27,763 nucleotides of DNA from a bacterium (GCA_022839105.1 JALHDH010000030.1:1-27763), one strand, 5' to 3'; shown: positions 19,477 through 27,763, counted from the first letter of the stretch. The notes: a model not told the origin generated them from the sequence alone. Translations and numbers: made by a program.

Positions 19477-20262
19477 TCAGCCCCGGGCCCAGGCCTCGGC
19501 CTGCCTGCGGAGCTTCTCGTCGGCCCCGTCCACCATCTGGCCGCTCCACTCCAACGGGGCCTCCAAGGCCAGCCAGGCCAGGGTCAGCCCGGCGCTCTGG
19601 GGGCTCTGCAGGGCCCCCTGGCGGGGAAGAGCCAGGAAGTAGCTTCTCCAGGGTTCGGGCATCCGGGGGGCCGCCTCCCGGCGGATCGCTTCCTGCATGC
19701 CGGTGTCCACCACGCCCGGCGAGAAGCACAGCGTCGTGACCGAGGGCTCTTCCAGGGCCAGGACCCGGGCCAGATGGGTCAGGGCGGCCTTGGTGGCGCA
19801 GTAGGCTCCGAAGTGGGGCAGGGGCTGGACGGCCGCCCCGGTGCTGACCTGGATCACCCGCCCCCGGCTCTCCCGAAGCGCGCCGAGGGCGCTGCGGGTC
19901 AGGGCCAGCGGAGCCAGCAGGTTCACCTCCACGGCCCGGCGCCATCCGTTGAGATCCGTCTCGGAGGTGGGGCCCGTCGGGCCCAGGATGGCGGCGTTGT
20001 TGACCAGGGCGTCCAGGCGGCCGAAGCGCTCCAGGGTCTGCTGGACGAAGCGGGAGGTCGCCTCCTGATCGCTCACGTCCAGGGCGCCGAGAAAGATCTC
20101 GGTGGGCAACTCCCCGGCCAGGGCCCTCAGGGCCTCTTCGGAGCGGGCCAGCAGGGCCAGGCGGGCTCCTCGGGCAGCCAGCGCCCGGGCGGCTCCGGCG
20201 CCGATCCCTCGGGAGGCGCCGGTCAGGAGGACGACCGGGGAATTCTTCGGGTCGCGGTTCAT
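19477..20262 (-). CDS. Short-chain dehydrogenase/reductase
   Basis: A 261-residue NAD(P)-dependent oxidoreductase of the classical SDR superfamily. The cofactor motif is TGASRGIG (residues 14-21), followed by the DVSD acidic site near 62 and the structural NNAA (88-91). The catalytic residues Asn114, Ser140, Tyr154 and Lys158 (YCATK) are all present, and SPGVVDTGM fits the substrate-loop PG motif. An Arg-rich stretch after the second strand (LLARSEEA) suggests a preference for NADP. The substrate is unknown. ATG 20262 follows GAGG. The gene lies 14 bases after the OPT transporter on the same strand and is probably cotranscribed with it, though the pairing has no obvious metabolic logic. Confidence 0.92.
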   Translation of the reverse strand: MNRDPKNSPVVLLTGASRGIGAGAARALAARGARLALLARSEEALRALAGELPTEIFLGALDVSDQEATSRFVQQTLERFGRLDALVNNAAILGPTGPTSETDLNGWRRAVEVNLLAPLALTRSALGALRESRGRVIQVSTGAAVQPLPHFGAYCATKAALTHLARVLALEEPSVTTLCFSPGVVDTGMQEAIRREAAPRMPEPWRSYFLALPRQGALQSPQSAGLTLAWLALEAPLEWSGQMVDGADEKLRRQAEAWARG

Positions 20263-20276
20263 GACGGAACCCTCCT

Positions 20277-22169
20277 CTACAGGATTCCCAGGGAATTCAG
20301 GATCCCGGGGATGGCCATGGCCAGCGCGATGCCCACGCCGACCAGGGATTCGCCGGCGATCACGCCGGAGCAGACCGGCACCACGAAGCGTTCGGCCAGG
20401 GCCTTCCTCTTGATCTGCAGGAGGGTGGCGATGGCCGCCCCCAGGAACATCGAGAGCGAGTTGTAGAAGGGGATCACGAAGGCCAGGCCCAACCCGGTGG
20501 CCGAGGGGATCAGGTGCCGCTGGCGAGGGAAGCTCTTCTCCAGCAGGGGCAGGGCGATGCCCACCAGGCAGCCCAGGGCCATCCCGGCCTGGGCGGTGGG
20601 ATGCAGGGCGCTCAGGCCGTTGGCCAGGAGCTCGGCCACCTTGGCCCAGACCTGGGCGGAGGGGGCCGGCCAGGTGTCGCTGCCCAGGATGGCGGCGTTG
20701 GGAACCAGCAGGTAGAAGGCCGGCACCACCACCAGGGTGCCCGCGAAGATGCCCGCGAACTGGGCCAGGAATTGTCGGCGAGGGTTGGCGCCCAGAAGAT
20801 AGCCGCTCTTGAGGTCGATCAGGAGGTCGGCGGAGGAACCGGCCGCCCCGGCGGTGACGCTGGCCGTCATCAGGTTGGTGACCATGTTCGAGGGGGCCAG
20901 GAATCCGAAGGCCAACTGGGTGATCTTGCCCATGGCGCCCACGGGGGTGATATCCGATTCCCCCGTGGCCCGGCAGGCCACCAGGGCCAGGAAGAAGGTG
21001 GCCAGGACGGCGACCACGCCCATCCACCAACTGGTCTGGAAGGCGAAGTGCAGGACCAGGATGCAGCCCAGGCCCGAGACGCCGGCTCCGGCCAGGAACC
21101 ACCAGGCCGGAACCTCGATGGCTTCCAGGGGGTCCTCCACCGCGCTCCGCTTGCCGAAGATCGCCGTCAGGCCGCTGAAGGCGCGCAGCATCGTACGCCA
21201 CTCCATGGCGAACATGGTCAGGCCAGAGGCCACCATGATCGAGGCCCCCGTCCAGGTGCTCCACCCGACGATGGCCCGATACGGGCTCTCCGAAAGCATC
21301 CTGGCATCGATCGCGCCCAGGGAGGTCATCCAGGGGGCCAGGACTCCGTAGCAGACCAGGCCGCCCAGCACCATCGACCAGGTGACCCGCCAGCCCACCA
21401 GCGCGCCGGCTGCGACCATGACCCCGCTCAGATCGAAGTTGATGGTCCACATCCCCAGGGGACGGCCCGCCAGCATTCCGGGCAGGCTCAGGTGGGCGGG
21501 GATCCAGGCCAGGGCATCGCGGACCAGCGCGATGACTCCTCCGGCCAGTCCGGCCAGGCCCAGCGAGCGGGCCTTGCTCATCGCCTCGCCCCCGTGGGAG
21601 TGCAGGCTGCGCAGGGTCTCGGCCGCGGCGATGCCGCTGGGGAACTTCAACTGCTCGATGTTGATCATCTGCCGCTTCATGGGGATGGCCATGAAGACGC
21701 CCAGGGCGGCCAGGAAGAAGGTCCAAAGAGTCAGGATCTCCCAGCCGATATGCCCCCCGGTGATGATCAGGTAGGCCGAGACCGCCGAGACCATCGTGCC
21801 CCCGGTCGAGTAGCCGGCCGAAGAGGCGGTGGACTGCATGCAGTTGTTCTCGAGGATCGACATCTGGGTCGGGAAGAGCCTGGGGAACAGGGTGTGCAGG
21901 CTGGTCCAGATCGCGTAGGACAGGATGCAGGCGGTGATGGCCACCCCCAGGGCCCAACCGGTCTTCAGGCCGACGTACAGGTTGGAGAGCGACATCAGCC
22001 CTCCGATCAGCGAGCCCATCAGGATGGCCCGGAAGGTCAACTGGGGTACCCGGTCTCCCTGGTAGACCTCCCGGAGCCACTTGTGCTCGGGATCGTCGGG
22101 GAGGGGGGCCGCCTGGTTCGGCTCTTCGGGGGGCGTTCGGGTGGGGGAGGGATCGCTGGGTTGGCTCAA
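20277..22169 (-). CDS. OPT-family oligopeptide transporter
   Basis: A 630-residue multi-pass membrane protein of the oligopeptide transporter (OPT) family, which imports peptides or metal-chelate peptides in symport with protons. Family marks are the N-terminal RAILMGSLIGGLMSLSNLYVGLKTGW, the NCMQSTASSAGYSTGG region, KRQMINIEQLKFPSG, then repeated Gly-rich helices, and near the end GLGLAFVIPFYNSLSMFLGA and CSGVIAGESLVGVG. About 14 or more hydrophobic segments are visible. No ATG lies in frame at the front; TTG 22169 has AGGAG 9 bases upstream. A nearby ATG is out of frame and meets a stop at once. The soluble N-terminus has an acidic/Pro-rich tail of about 35 residues. Divergent from the M24 peptidase gene, which suggests a peptide-use locus. 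Confidence 0.93.
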   Translation of the reverse strand: MSQPSDPSPTRTPPEEPNQAAPLPDDPEHKWLREVYQGDRVPQLTFRAILMGSLIGGLMSLSNLYVGLKTGWALGVAITACILSYAIWTSLHTLFPRLFPTQMSILENNCMQSTASSAGYSTGGTMVSAVSAYLIITGGHIGWEILTLWTFFLAALGVFMAIPMKRQMINIEQLKFPSGIAAAETLRSLHSHGGEAMSKARSLGLAGLAGGVIALVRDALAWIPAHLSLPGMLAGRPLGMWTINFDLSGVMVAAGALVGWRVTWSMVLGGLVCYGVLAPWMTSLGAIDARMLSESPYRAIVGWSTWTGASIMVASGLTMFAMEWRTMLRAFSGLTAIFGKRSAVEDPLEAIEVPAWWFLAGAGVSGLGCILVLHFAFQTSWWMGVVAVLATFFLALVACRATGESDITPVGAMGKITQLAFGFLAPSNMVTNLMTASVTAGAAGSSADLLIDLKSGYLLGANPRRQFLAQFAGIFAGTLVVVPAFYLLVPNAAILGSDTWPAPSAQVWAKVAELLANGLSALHPTAQAGMALGCLVGIALPLLEKSFPRQRHLIPSATGLGLAFVIPFYNSLSMFLGAAIATLLQIKRKALAERFVVPVCSGVIAGESLVGVGIALAMAIPGILNSLGIL

Positions 22170-22322
22170 GACATCTCGCTCCTGGGGGTGGAAAAACTCC
22201 AGTCTACCATAGGGGGGCGGGCGGTCCGGGGGTGTTACGGCGCGGTGAACAGGTCGTGGGGGGACATGCTTGTCCTGGAAGCGAACCATGCCCGACCACC
22301 TCCGAGCCTTCAGGAGAAACCC

Positions 22323-23690
22323 ATGCATCCACTGGTCCAGCGGCGCGCCCTCCTGGCGAAGCGATTCCCCGGGAACCCCGTCCTTCTCTTCAACGGGACC
22401 GAGCGACCCCGGAACTATCCCGGCAACCCCTATCCCTTCCGGCCCGACAGCCACTTCCTGTACTTCTGCGGAGTCCTGCCGCCCGGCGCCGTGGTCGTCC
22501 TGGATGGGGGCGAGGCCCATCTCTTCATGGACCCGGTCACCCGCGACGAGGCGGTGTGGTCTGGGCCCGGCCCGGACCGGGCCGAGCTGGAACGCGCGCT
22601 TCAGGCGCGAATCCGCCCCCGGACGGAACTGGAGGCCTTCCTGGACCGTCTCGGGCGCGCGCGCCTGGCGACCCTGCCCTCCCAGGACCCCGCCAGCACG
22701 GCCGAGCAGCTCCGTCTGCTGGGACGCCGGGTCGATCTCCAGGACGACTCGCCGGACGAGCTCCTGGCCCGGGCGGTGATCGAGTTGCGCCTGCGCCACG
22801 ACCCGGCGGCCCGGGAGGAATTGCGCCGGGTCTGCGCGGTGACCGTCCAGGCCCACCTGGAGGGCATGGCCGCCACCCGGGTCGGAGGCGATGAAGGCGA
22901 TGTCCTGGCGGCGATGATGTCGGCCTGCCTGCGCCAGGGCTTCGGCACCTCGTTCCAGCCCATCATCACGGTCTCCGGCGAGCGCCTGCACCAGCCGCAC
23001 GTGGGCGGCCCCCTGCGCGAGGGGGACCTCCTCCTGGCCGACTTCGGTGCGGAGGCCGCGACGGGCTGGGCCGGAGACGTGACCAACACCTGGCCGGTCT
23101 CGGGGACCTATACCCCGCGCCAGCGGGACGTGTATTCGGTCGTCCTGGAGGCCCACCGCCGCGCGGCGGCCAGGGTCCTGCCCGGAATCCGCTACCGCGA
23201 GGTCCACCTGGAGGCCTGCCGGGCCACGGCCGAGGGGCTGGTGGCCCTGGGGCTGCTGAAGGGAGACCCCGAGGAGCTGGTCGAGCGCGACGCCCACGCC
23301 CTGTTCTTCCCCCACGGGATCGGGCATCTGATGGGCCTGGACGTGCATGACATGGAGGACCTGGGCGATCTGGCCGGGTATGCCCCGGGGCGGACCCGGA
23401 GCACCCGCTTCGGCCTGCGCTGGTTGCGCCTGGATCGGGACCTGGAGGAGGGCTTCGCGGTCACCATCGAGCCCGGTTTCTACTGGATTCCCGAACTGCT
23501 GGAGGATCCCGGACGCCGCCAGGCCTATGCCGACTGCGTCGACTGGGACCAGGTCGAGAGGTTCCGCGAGGTGCGCGGGATCCGGATCGAGCGGGACTAC
23601 CTGGTGACCGATTCCGGTCATGAGCTTCTGACTCCGGGACTTCCCGACGAGCCCGAGGCCGTAGAGGCCGCCGTGGGAGGCAGGCCTTGA
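22323..23690 (+). CDS. Xaa-Pro aminopeptidase-like M24B metallopeptidase
   Basis: A 455-residue dinuclear metallopeptidase of the aminopeptidase P family, which removes N-terminal residues preceding proline. The N-terminal domain (residues 1-~160) shows the PepP-like beginning FRPDSHFLYFCG; the pita-bread domain follows. Five metal ligands are visible: Asp240 (ADFGAE), Asp252 (AGDVTNTWPV), His331 or His335 in HGIGHLMGLDVHD, Glu383 (TIEPGFY) and Glu423 (IRIERDYLV). The Asp240-Asp252 interval is one residue longer than in E. coli PepP. ATG 22323 follows AGGAG. The gene lies divergent from the OPT transporter with a 153-base spacer; the link to peptide uptake is inference. The stop overlaps the TTG start of the next small gene. 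Confidence 0.93.
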   Translation: MHPLVQRRALLAKRFPGNPVLLFNGTERPRNYPGNPYPFRPDSHFLYFCGVLPPGAVVVLDGGEAHLFMDPVTRDEAVWSGPGPDRAELERALQARIRPRTELEAFLDRLGRARLATLPSQDPASTAEQLRLLGRRVDLQDDSPDELLARAVIELRLRHDPAAREELRRVCAVTVQAHLEGMAATRVGGDEGDVLAAMMSACLRQGFGTSFQPIITVSGERLHQPHVGGPLREGDLLLADFGAEAATGWAGDVTNTWPVSGTYTPRQRDVYSVVLEAHRRAAARVLPGIRYREVHLEACRATAEGLVALGLLKGDPEELVERDAHALFFPHGIGHLMGLDVHDMEDLGDLAGYAPGRTRSTRFGLRWLRLDRDLEEGFAVTIEPGFYWIPELLEDPGRRQAYADCVDWDQVERFREVRGIRIERDYLVTDSGHELLTPGLPDEPEAVEAAVGGRP

Positions 23691-23965
23691 GCCGTTCGCC
23701 GCGTCCGCAGATGGTTCTGCGCACCTACGAGCGCCGCGGTTCGGGGATTCCCACCGGGGAATACCTCACCCGCAAGCACGACCTGGCGGGGAACCCCTTC
23801 GCGGTCTTCTGCACCCATCCCGACTGTCCCCACTGGCTGGAGGGCGTCTCGGCGCTGCCCCACTGGTCGGAGGACTGCCCCGAGAACCTGGGGGTCTTGC
23901 GCTGTCCGGAGTGCGGCGCCCCGGTGGTCCGCCCCCCGCGCAACCCCGACGCGCCCCCGGACTGA
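23687..23965 (+). CDS. Small cysteine-rich protein, likely metal-binding
   Basis: A 92-residue protein that I do not recognise as a family. It has five Cys: Cys42, Cys47 (FCTHPDCPHW), Cys64 (EDCPEN), and Cys73/Cys76 (LRCPECGAPV), the last a typical zinc-ribbon knuckle. The N- and C-termini are basic or Pro-rich and there is no signal peptide. The start at TTG 23687 overlaps the aminopeptidase stop and is preceded by GGAGG at 6 bases; ATG 23711 would be a shorter alternative. Tight overlap suggests translational coupling to the aminopeptidase. Confidence 0.72.
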   Translation: MSRSPRPQMVLRTYERRGSGIPTGEYLTRKHDLAGNPFAVFCTHPDCPHWLEGVSALPHWSEDCPENLGVLRCPECGAPVVRPPRNPDAPPD

Positions 23966-23991
23966 GGCGGCTGCGATTCCAACCCGGCCCG

Positions 23992-24007
23992 GGGGCCGCG
24001 AGGCCCC
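23992..24007 (+). other. Short GNRA-capped hairpin before lpdA
   Basis: GGGGCC (23992-23997) pairs with GGCCCC (24002-24007) around a GCGA loop, 26 bases after the small gene's stop and about 65 bases before ATG 24071. It might end the peptidase transcript, but there is no T-run. Low certainty. Confidence 0.35.
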
Positions 24008-24070
24008 GCGGCGGAAGGATTTCCCGGCGCCACCCGCCGAAGGGGCCGGCCACGTTCAGGAGGAGAGACG

Positions 24071-25483
24071 ATGCCCGAGACGATTTTCGATGTCGCCATC
24101 CTGGGAGGCGGCCCCGGCGGCTACGTCGCCGCGATCCGGGCGGCCCAACTGGGCCTTTCGGTCTTGTTGGTCGAAAAGGATCCCCAACTGGGCGGCACCT
24201 GCCTGCACCGGGGGTGCATCCCCACCAAGGCCCTCCTGGAGACCGCCAGCCGCCTGGACCAGGCCCGTCAGGCCGAGGAGTTCGGGGTGATGCTGTCGGG
24301 CCCCCCCGCCTTGGACATGGGCCGGGCCCACCAGCGCAAGAAGACCCTCGTCCGGCGCCTGGCGATGGGCATCGAGGGCCTCCTGAAGAAGAACCGGGTC
24401 ACCGTCCTGACCGGTCAGGCCAGCCTGGACGGGCCTGGCAGGGTTCGCGTCGAGGGTCAGGTCCACCAGGCCCGCCACGTGATCCTGGCCACCGGCTCGA
24501 CCGTGGCGGTTCCCCCGGTCTTCCCGGTGGACGGCGTCCGGGTCCTGACCTCCGACCACATGCTGGAGTACCCCGAGATCCCGGCCCGTCTGGTGGTGGT
24601 TGGAGCCGGGGCCGTGGGGATGGAGTTCGCCTCGATCTACTCGCTCTTCGGATCCCAGGTGACGGTGGTCGAGATGCTTCCTCGGGTCCTGCCGTTGGAG
24701 GACGAGGAGATCTCGGCCGAGGTCGAGAGGATCTTCCGCAAGCGGGGCGTCACCTTCCACACCGGGTGCGCCATCGAGCAGGTCGAGGTGGGCGCCGACT
24801 CGGTGCGCCTCCAGGGCCGGGGACTTCCCGAGGGCCTGCAGGCCGAGATCCTGCTGGTGGCCGTCGGCCGCCGTGCCAACACCGAGGGGCTGGGCCTGGA
24901 GTCGGTGGGCCTGGAGCTGGAGCGGAGTCGGGTTCCCGTGGACCACTTCATGCGGACCCGGGTGCCCGGGATCTACGCCATCGGAGACCTCGTCCCCAGT
25001 CCCCAACTGGCCCATGTGGCCTCGGCCGAGGGGATCCTGGCCGTCGAGCACCTGGCCGGGCTGGAACCTCACCCGGTGGACTACCGCTTCATCCCGTCCG
25101 CCACCTACTGCCACCCCGAGGTGGCCAGCGTGGGCCTGAGCGAGGCGGCCGCGGTGGCTGCCGGCCACGAGGTGAAGGTGGGCCGCTTCCCGTTCGCCGC
25201 CTTGGGCAAGGCGGCCATCATGGGGCAGACCGAGGGCCTCGTCAAGGTCGTCGCGGAGGCCCGCTTCGGCGAGGTGTTGGGAGTCCATCTGGTGGGCCCC
25301 CACGCCACCGATCTGGTCTCGGAGGCCGTGCTGGCGCTGACCTGCGAGGCCACCCTGGGCGAGTTCCTGCATTCGGTCCACCCCCACCCGACGCTCTCCG
25401 AGGCGCTCATGGAGGCGGCCCACCAGGCCGCCGGAACCCCCATCCACTTCATCCCCCCGCCCCCCAGGAAGAAGCGGGACTGA
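24071..25483 (+). CDS. lpdA: Dihydrolipoyl dehydrogenase (E3)
   Basis: E3 of 2-oxoacid dehydrogenase complexes reoxidises dihydrolipoyl groups on E2, reducing NAD+ through FAD and a redox-active disulfide. The 470-residue flavoprotein has the FAD motif GGGPGG (12-17), the disulfide motif GGTCLHRGCIPTK (Cys44 and Cys49), a second nucleotide fold VGAGAVGMEFASIYSLFG, the FAD-binding TRVPGIYAIGD, and the C-terminal His439-Pro...Glu444 catalytic pair (HPHPTLSE). Length is normal. ATG 24071 follows AGGAGG. It is adjacent to the E2 gene, 25 bases upstream, so an operon is likely. E1 subunits are not present in the window. Confidence 0.97.
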   Translation: MPETIFDVAILGGGPGGYVAAIRAAQLGLSVLLVEKDPQLGGTCLHRGCIPTKALLETASRLDQARQAEEFGVMLSGPPALDMGRAHQRKKTLVRRLAMGIEGLLKKNRVTVLTGQASLDGPGRVRVEGQVHQARHVILATGSTVAVPPVFPVDGVRVLTSDHMLEYPEIPARLVVVGAGAVGMEFASIYSLFGSQVTVVEMLPRVLPLEDEEISAEVERIFRKRGVTFHTGCAIEQVEVGADSVRLQGRGLPEGLQAEILLVAVGRRANTEGLGLESVGLELERSRVPVDHFMRTRVPGIYAIGDLVPSPQLAHVASAEGILAVEHLAGLEPHPVDYRFIPSATYCHPEVASVGLSEAAAVAAGHEVKVGRFPFAALGKAAIMGQTEGLVKVVAEARFGEVLGVHLVGPHATDLVSEAVLALTCEATLGEFLHSVHPHPTLSEALMEAAHQAAGTPIHFIPPPPRKKRD

Positions 25484-25508
25484 CCAGTCTTTCTGTTCAG
25501 GAGGAAGC

Positions 25509-26783
25509 ATGCCGACGAACGTGATCATGCCCCAGATGGGGGAGAGCATCACCGAGGGAACGCTGGTCCGCTGGACCCGGAAGGTCGGAGAGCGGATCGA
25601 GAAGGACGAGATCCTCTTCGAGATCGCCACCGACAAGGTCGATGCCGAGATCCCCTCGCCGGCCTCGGGGGTCCTCCTGGAGATCCTGGTGCCCGAGGGT
25701 CAGACCGTCCCGATCGAGACGGTGGTGGCCCGCCTGGGAAGCGGCCAGGAGGCCGCCGCACCGGTTGCGGCCCAGGCCCCAGCCGCCTCCGTCGTCCCGG
25801 CCACCCCGTCGGCACCCGCGGCCCAGGCCGCCTCTTCCGCGCCGGCCTCGCCTCCCCGGGACTCCTCCTCCGGCGAAGCGGGCGTCGAAGAGTTGCGCCG
25901 CACGCGTTCCTCCCCCCTGGTCCGCCGCATGGCGGCCGAGCACGGGGTGGACCTGACCCGGATGCAGGGCTCGGGCCTCTCAGGAAGGGTGACCAAGAAG
26001 GACTTCCTGGCCTGGCTGGAGGCGCGGGACTCCGCCCCTGCCGAGGCCCCGCCCGCGAAGGAGCCGGGCGCCACCTCTGAGGTCTCCGAAGGCCTCCTGG
26101 AACCCTTCAGCCCCATGCGCCGCTCGATCGCCCGGCACATGGTGGCTTCGCGGGACACCTCGGTCCACGTGACCACCGTCTTCGAAGTCGACTTCACCCG
26201 GGTCGCCAGGCTGCGCCGCCGCCACAAGGAGGAATACGTCCGCCGGGGTCTCTCGCTGACCTTCATGCCCTTCATCCTGAAGGCCGTGACCCAGGCCCTG
26301 CAGGAACACCCCAAGCTGAACGCCTCGGTCGAGGGGGAGGCCCTGCGCCATCACCCGAACGTGAACCTGGGCGTGGCCGTGGCCCTGGACTGGGGGCTGG
26401 TGGTGCCCGTGGTGAAGCGGGCCGAGGACCTGTCGCTGTCCGGGCTGGCCCGGGCCGTGGCTGATCTCTCCAGCCGGGCCCGCGCCAAGAAGCTCAGCCC
26501 GGAGGACCTCCAGCAGGGCACCTTCACGATCACCAACCCCGGCGTCTTCGGCTCGCTCTTCGGCACACCGATCCTCAACCAGCCCCAGGTCGGCATCCTG
26601 TGCGTGGGCGCCATCCGCAAGCGCGTCGTGGTCCTGGATGAGGAGGAAGAGACCCTGGGCGTGCGCTCGATGGCCTGCCTGGCCCTCTCCTTCGACCACC
26701 GGGTGATCGACGGCTCGGACGCCGACCGCTTCATGGCCCGGATCAAGGATCTGCTGGAGAACTTCCCCGAAGAGGCGATCTAG
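25509..26783 (+). CDS. 2-oxoacid dehydrogenase E2 (dihydrolipoyl acyltransferase)
   Basis: Core enzyme of a 2-oxoacid dehydrogenase complex. The 424-residue protein has one lipoyl domain (residues 1-79) with the lipoylated Lys43 in ATDKVDAEIPS, an Ala/Pro/Ser linker (80-130), a peripheral-subunit-binding domain (133-171, SSPLVRRMAAEHGVDL then GSGLSGRVTKKDF), and the catalytic acyltransferase domain (from ~185) ending with the active-site FDHRVIDG (His397, Asp401). The overall form resembles E2 of branched-chain or succinyl-transferring complexes more than the multi-lipoyl PDH E2. Acyl specificity cannot be settled from sequence. ATG 25509 follows AGGAGG. Coupled to lpdA; no E1 gene follows, an aldo/keto reductase does. 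Confidence 0.95.
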   Translation: MPTNVIMPQMGESITEGTLVRWTRKVGERIEKDEILFEIATDKVDAEIPSPASGVLLEILVPEGQTVPIETVVARLGSGQEAAAPVAAQAPAASVVPATPSAPAAQAASSAPASPPRDSSSGEAGVEELRRTRSSPLVRRMAAEHGVDLTRMQGSGLSGRVTKKDFLAWLEARDSAPAEAPPAKEPGATSEVSEGLLEPFSPMRRSIARHMVASRDTSVHVTTVFEVDFTRVARLRRRHKEEYVRRGLSLTFMPFILKAVTQALQEHPKLNASVEGEALRHHPNVNLGVAVALDWGLVVPVVKRAEDLSLSGLARAVADLSSRARAKKLSPEDLQQGTFTITNPGVFGSLFGTPILNQPQVGILCVGAIRKRVVVLDEEEETLGVRSMACLALSFDHRVIDGSDADRFMARIKDLLENFPEEAI

Positions 26784-26852
26784 GGGCCTGGCCCTGGCCT
26801 GGGGCGTCGGCATCCAGGCGGCTCCTGGGACCTGACCGATCGGAGGCATCGC

Positions 26853-27763
26853 ATGGATCTCGCTCCCGGAAGGGCCACCCCCCAGGGGACCTCGGCGCAT
26901 CTGGCAGGGCGGCGCGCCCGGCCCGGTCTGGGGGGGCTCAGCCTCTCCTCGATCGGCATGGGGACCTACCTGGGCCCCCCCGACGAGGCCACGGACCGGC
27001 TGTACGAGGAGGCCACCCTCGAAGCCCTGCGCCTGGGCTGCAACGTCCTGGACTGCGCCATCAACTACCGCTTCCAGCGCTCCGAGCGGGCGCTGGGTTC
27101 AGCCTTGCGCGGGGCCCTGGCCGGGGGTCTGGACCGGGAGGCCTTGGTGGTCTGCACCAAGGCCGGCTTCATCCCCCTGGACCCCGAGACCATGCAGGAT
27201 CCCAACCGCTATCTGCACACCGAGCTTCTGGCCCCCGGAGTGCTGAGTTTCGAGGACCTGACCGGCGGCCACGCCATGACCCCTCGGTTCCTGCGCCACC
27301 AGGCTTCGTGCAGTCGGAGGAACCTGGGGCTGGAGACCCTGGACCTCTTCTACCTGCACAACCCCGACGTCCAGATCCGGGGACGCTCGCCCGAGGACTT
27401 CTGGGGCCGCCTGCGGGCGTGCCTGGAGGAGCTCGAGAGCATGGCCGCCGACGGCTGGATCGGTTGCTATGGCCTGGCTACCTGGAACGCCCTGCGCGTC
27501 CTGCCCGAGAACCCCGAGCACCTCTCCCTGCAGCGCGTGGCGGCCCTGGCCCGCGAGGTGGGGGGAGAGGGGCATCGCTTCCGCGCCGTGCAGGCGCCCT
27601 TCTCGCTGGGAATGCCCGAGGCCCTGGCGGCCTCGACCCAGGAGCTGGACGGGCACCGGGTGCCGCTCTGGAAGGCCGCCTCCGAGCTGGGGCTGACCAC
27701 CTTCTCCAGCGTCTCGCTGGGCCAGGGGGCCCTGGCCTCGGGCCTGCCGCTCGGCCTGCGCCA
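26853..27763 (+). CDS. Aldo/keto reductase, truncated by the window edge
   Basis: An NAD(P)H-dependent oxidoreductase of the aldo/keto reductase superfamily with a TIM-barrel fold. The reading frame runs open from ATG 26853 to the end (303 complete codons). The catalytic tetrad is visible: Asp67 and Tyr72 (DCAINYR), Lys103 (VVCTKAGF) and His169 (LFYLHNP). LSSIGMGTYLG near residue 31 fits the first strand of the barrel. There is an unusual insert between the Lys and His strands (residues ~108-150) containing LHTELLAPGVLSFEDLTGG, as in larger family members. CGGAGG is 6 bases upstream of the ATG. The 69-base gap after the E2 gene holds no clear terminator, so it could be read through. The C-terminal part, with most of the cofactor site, is outside the window. 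Confidence 0.9.
   Translation, partial: MDLAPGRATPQGTSAHLAGRRARPGLGGLSLSSIGMGTYLGPPDEATDRLYEEATLEALRLGCNVLDCAINYRFQRSERALGSALRGALAGGLDREALVVCTKAGFIPLDPETMQDPNRYLHTELLAPGVLSFEDLTGGHAMTPRFLRHQASCSRRNLGLETLDLFYLHNPDVQIRGRSPEDFWGRLRACLEELESMAADGWIGCYGLATWNALRVLPENPEHLSLQRVAALAREVGGEGHRFRAVQAPFSLGMPEALAASTQELDGHRVPLWKAASELGLTTFSSVSLGQGALASGLPLGLR

Noticed and set aside
22170..22322. Clear promoters in the OPT/peptidase spacer
   Set aside because: Only weak -10-like words (TATGGT, TAGACT on the minus strand) without -35 partners; not enough to call.
20514..23690. A long plus-strand frame running through the OPT gene into the aminopeptidase
   Set aside because: Up to about 22320 it is antisense to the OPT transporter; the real peptidase begins at ATG 22323 after AGGAG.
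1..27763. Insertion sequences, prophage genes, integrase or attachment sites near tRNA-Leu
   Set aside because: No transposase, integrase or duplicated tRNA 3' end was seen; the tRNA is followed directly by its terminator and a convergent gene.

Overview
The window is a high-G+C bacterial chromosome segment, densely packed with genes on both strands. Codon usage is strongly G/C-ending almost throughout. Exported proteins, a PAP2 phosphatase, a FecR-type protein and two sensor kinases fit a free-living, metabolically flexible bacterium. I cannot assign the phylum from the sequence. The first ~230 bases look different: lower G+C, and a proteobacterial-type cytochrome bo quinol oxidase fragment (cyoB end, cyoC start). 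They run straight into the proline-rich tail of a Ser/Thr kinase gene. This is best read as a chimeric joint, or a recombination point, at a 17-base repeated G/C-rich string.

Layout. 1-232: cyoB/cyoC remnants. 224-1308 (-): Ser/Thr kinase lacking its natural C-terminus. 1394-2023 (+): DUF4126 membrane protein, divergent from the kinase; both start codons lie close to -10-like hexamers with no Shine-Dalgarno (SD) sequence. 2075-3394 (-): translation operon infC-rpmI-rplT, with a near-consensus promoter, a ~195-nt leader, an AUU start for infC and strong hairpins in the spacers. 3663-4241 (-): small anchored protein of unknown role. 4400-7213 (+): soluble four-PAS hybrid histidine kinase. 7313-7397: tRNA-Leu(GAG) with a perfect consensus promoter and a terminator. 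7457-8299 (-): FecR-domain protein. 8467-12053 (+): tightly coupled trio of a YkgJ-like Cys-cluster protein, a 645-residue protein whose middle resembles the tail of large BREX/DUF6079-type ATPases, and a SAM methyltransferase. 12058-12690 (-): PAP2 phosphatase. 12764-14605 (-): GTP-dependent PEP carboxykinase. 14741-15079 (-): small anchored protein. 15192-17308 (+): NarL-type two-component system. 17400-18389 (+): secreted HAD acid phosphatase. 18624-19394 (+): zinc-ribbon/CD225 protein with an 11-residue Trp repeat. 19477-22169 (-): OPT oligopeptide transporter followed by an SDR oxidoreductase. 22323-23965 (+): M24 aminopeptidase and a small Cys-rich protein. 24071-26783 (+): lipoamide dehydrogenase and 2-oxoacid dehydrogenase E2. 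26853 to end (+): aldo/keto reductase, cut by the window edge.

How it works together. Several neighbours form plausible functional sets. The OPT transporter stands divergent to the Xaa-Pro-type peptidase, suggesting peptide import and breakdown. E3 and E2 of a 2-oxoacid dehydrogenase are adjacent without an E1. PEP carboxykinase adds gluconeogenic capacity. The most unusual cassette is the YkgJ / BREX-ATPase-tail-like / methyltransferase trio at 8467-12053, for which I know no described system. No CRISPR array, insertion sequence or prophage was seen.
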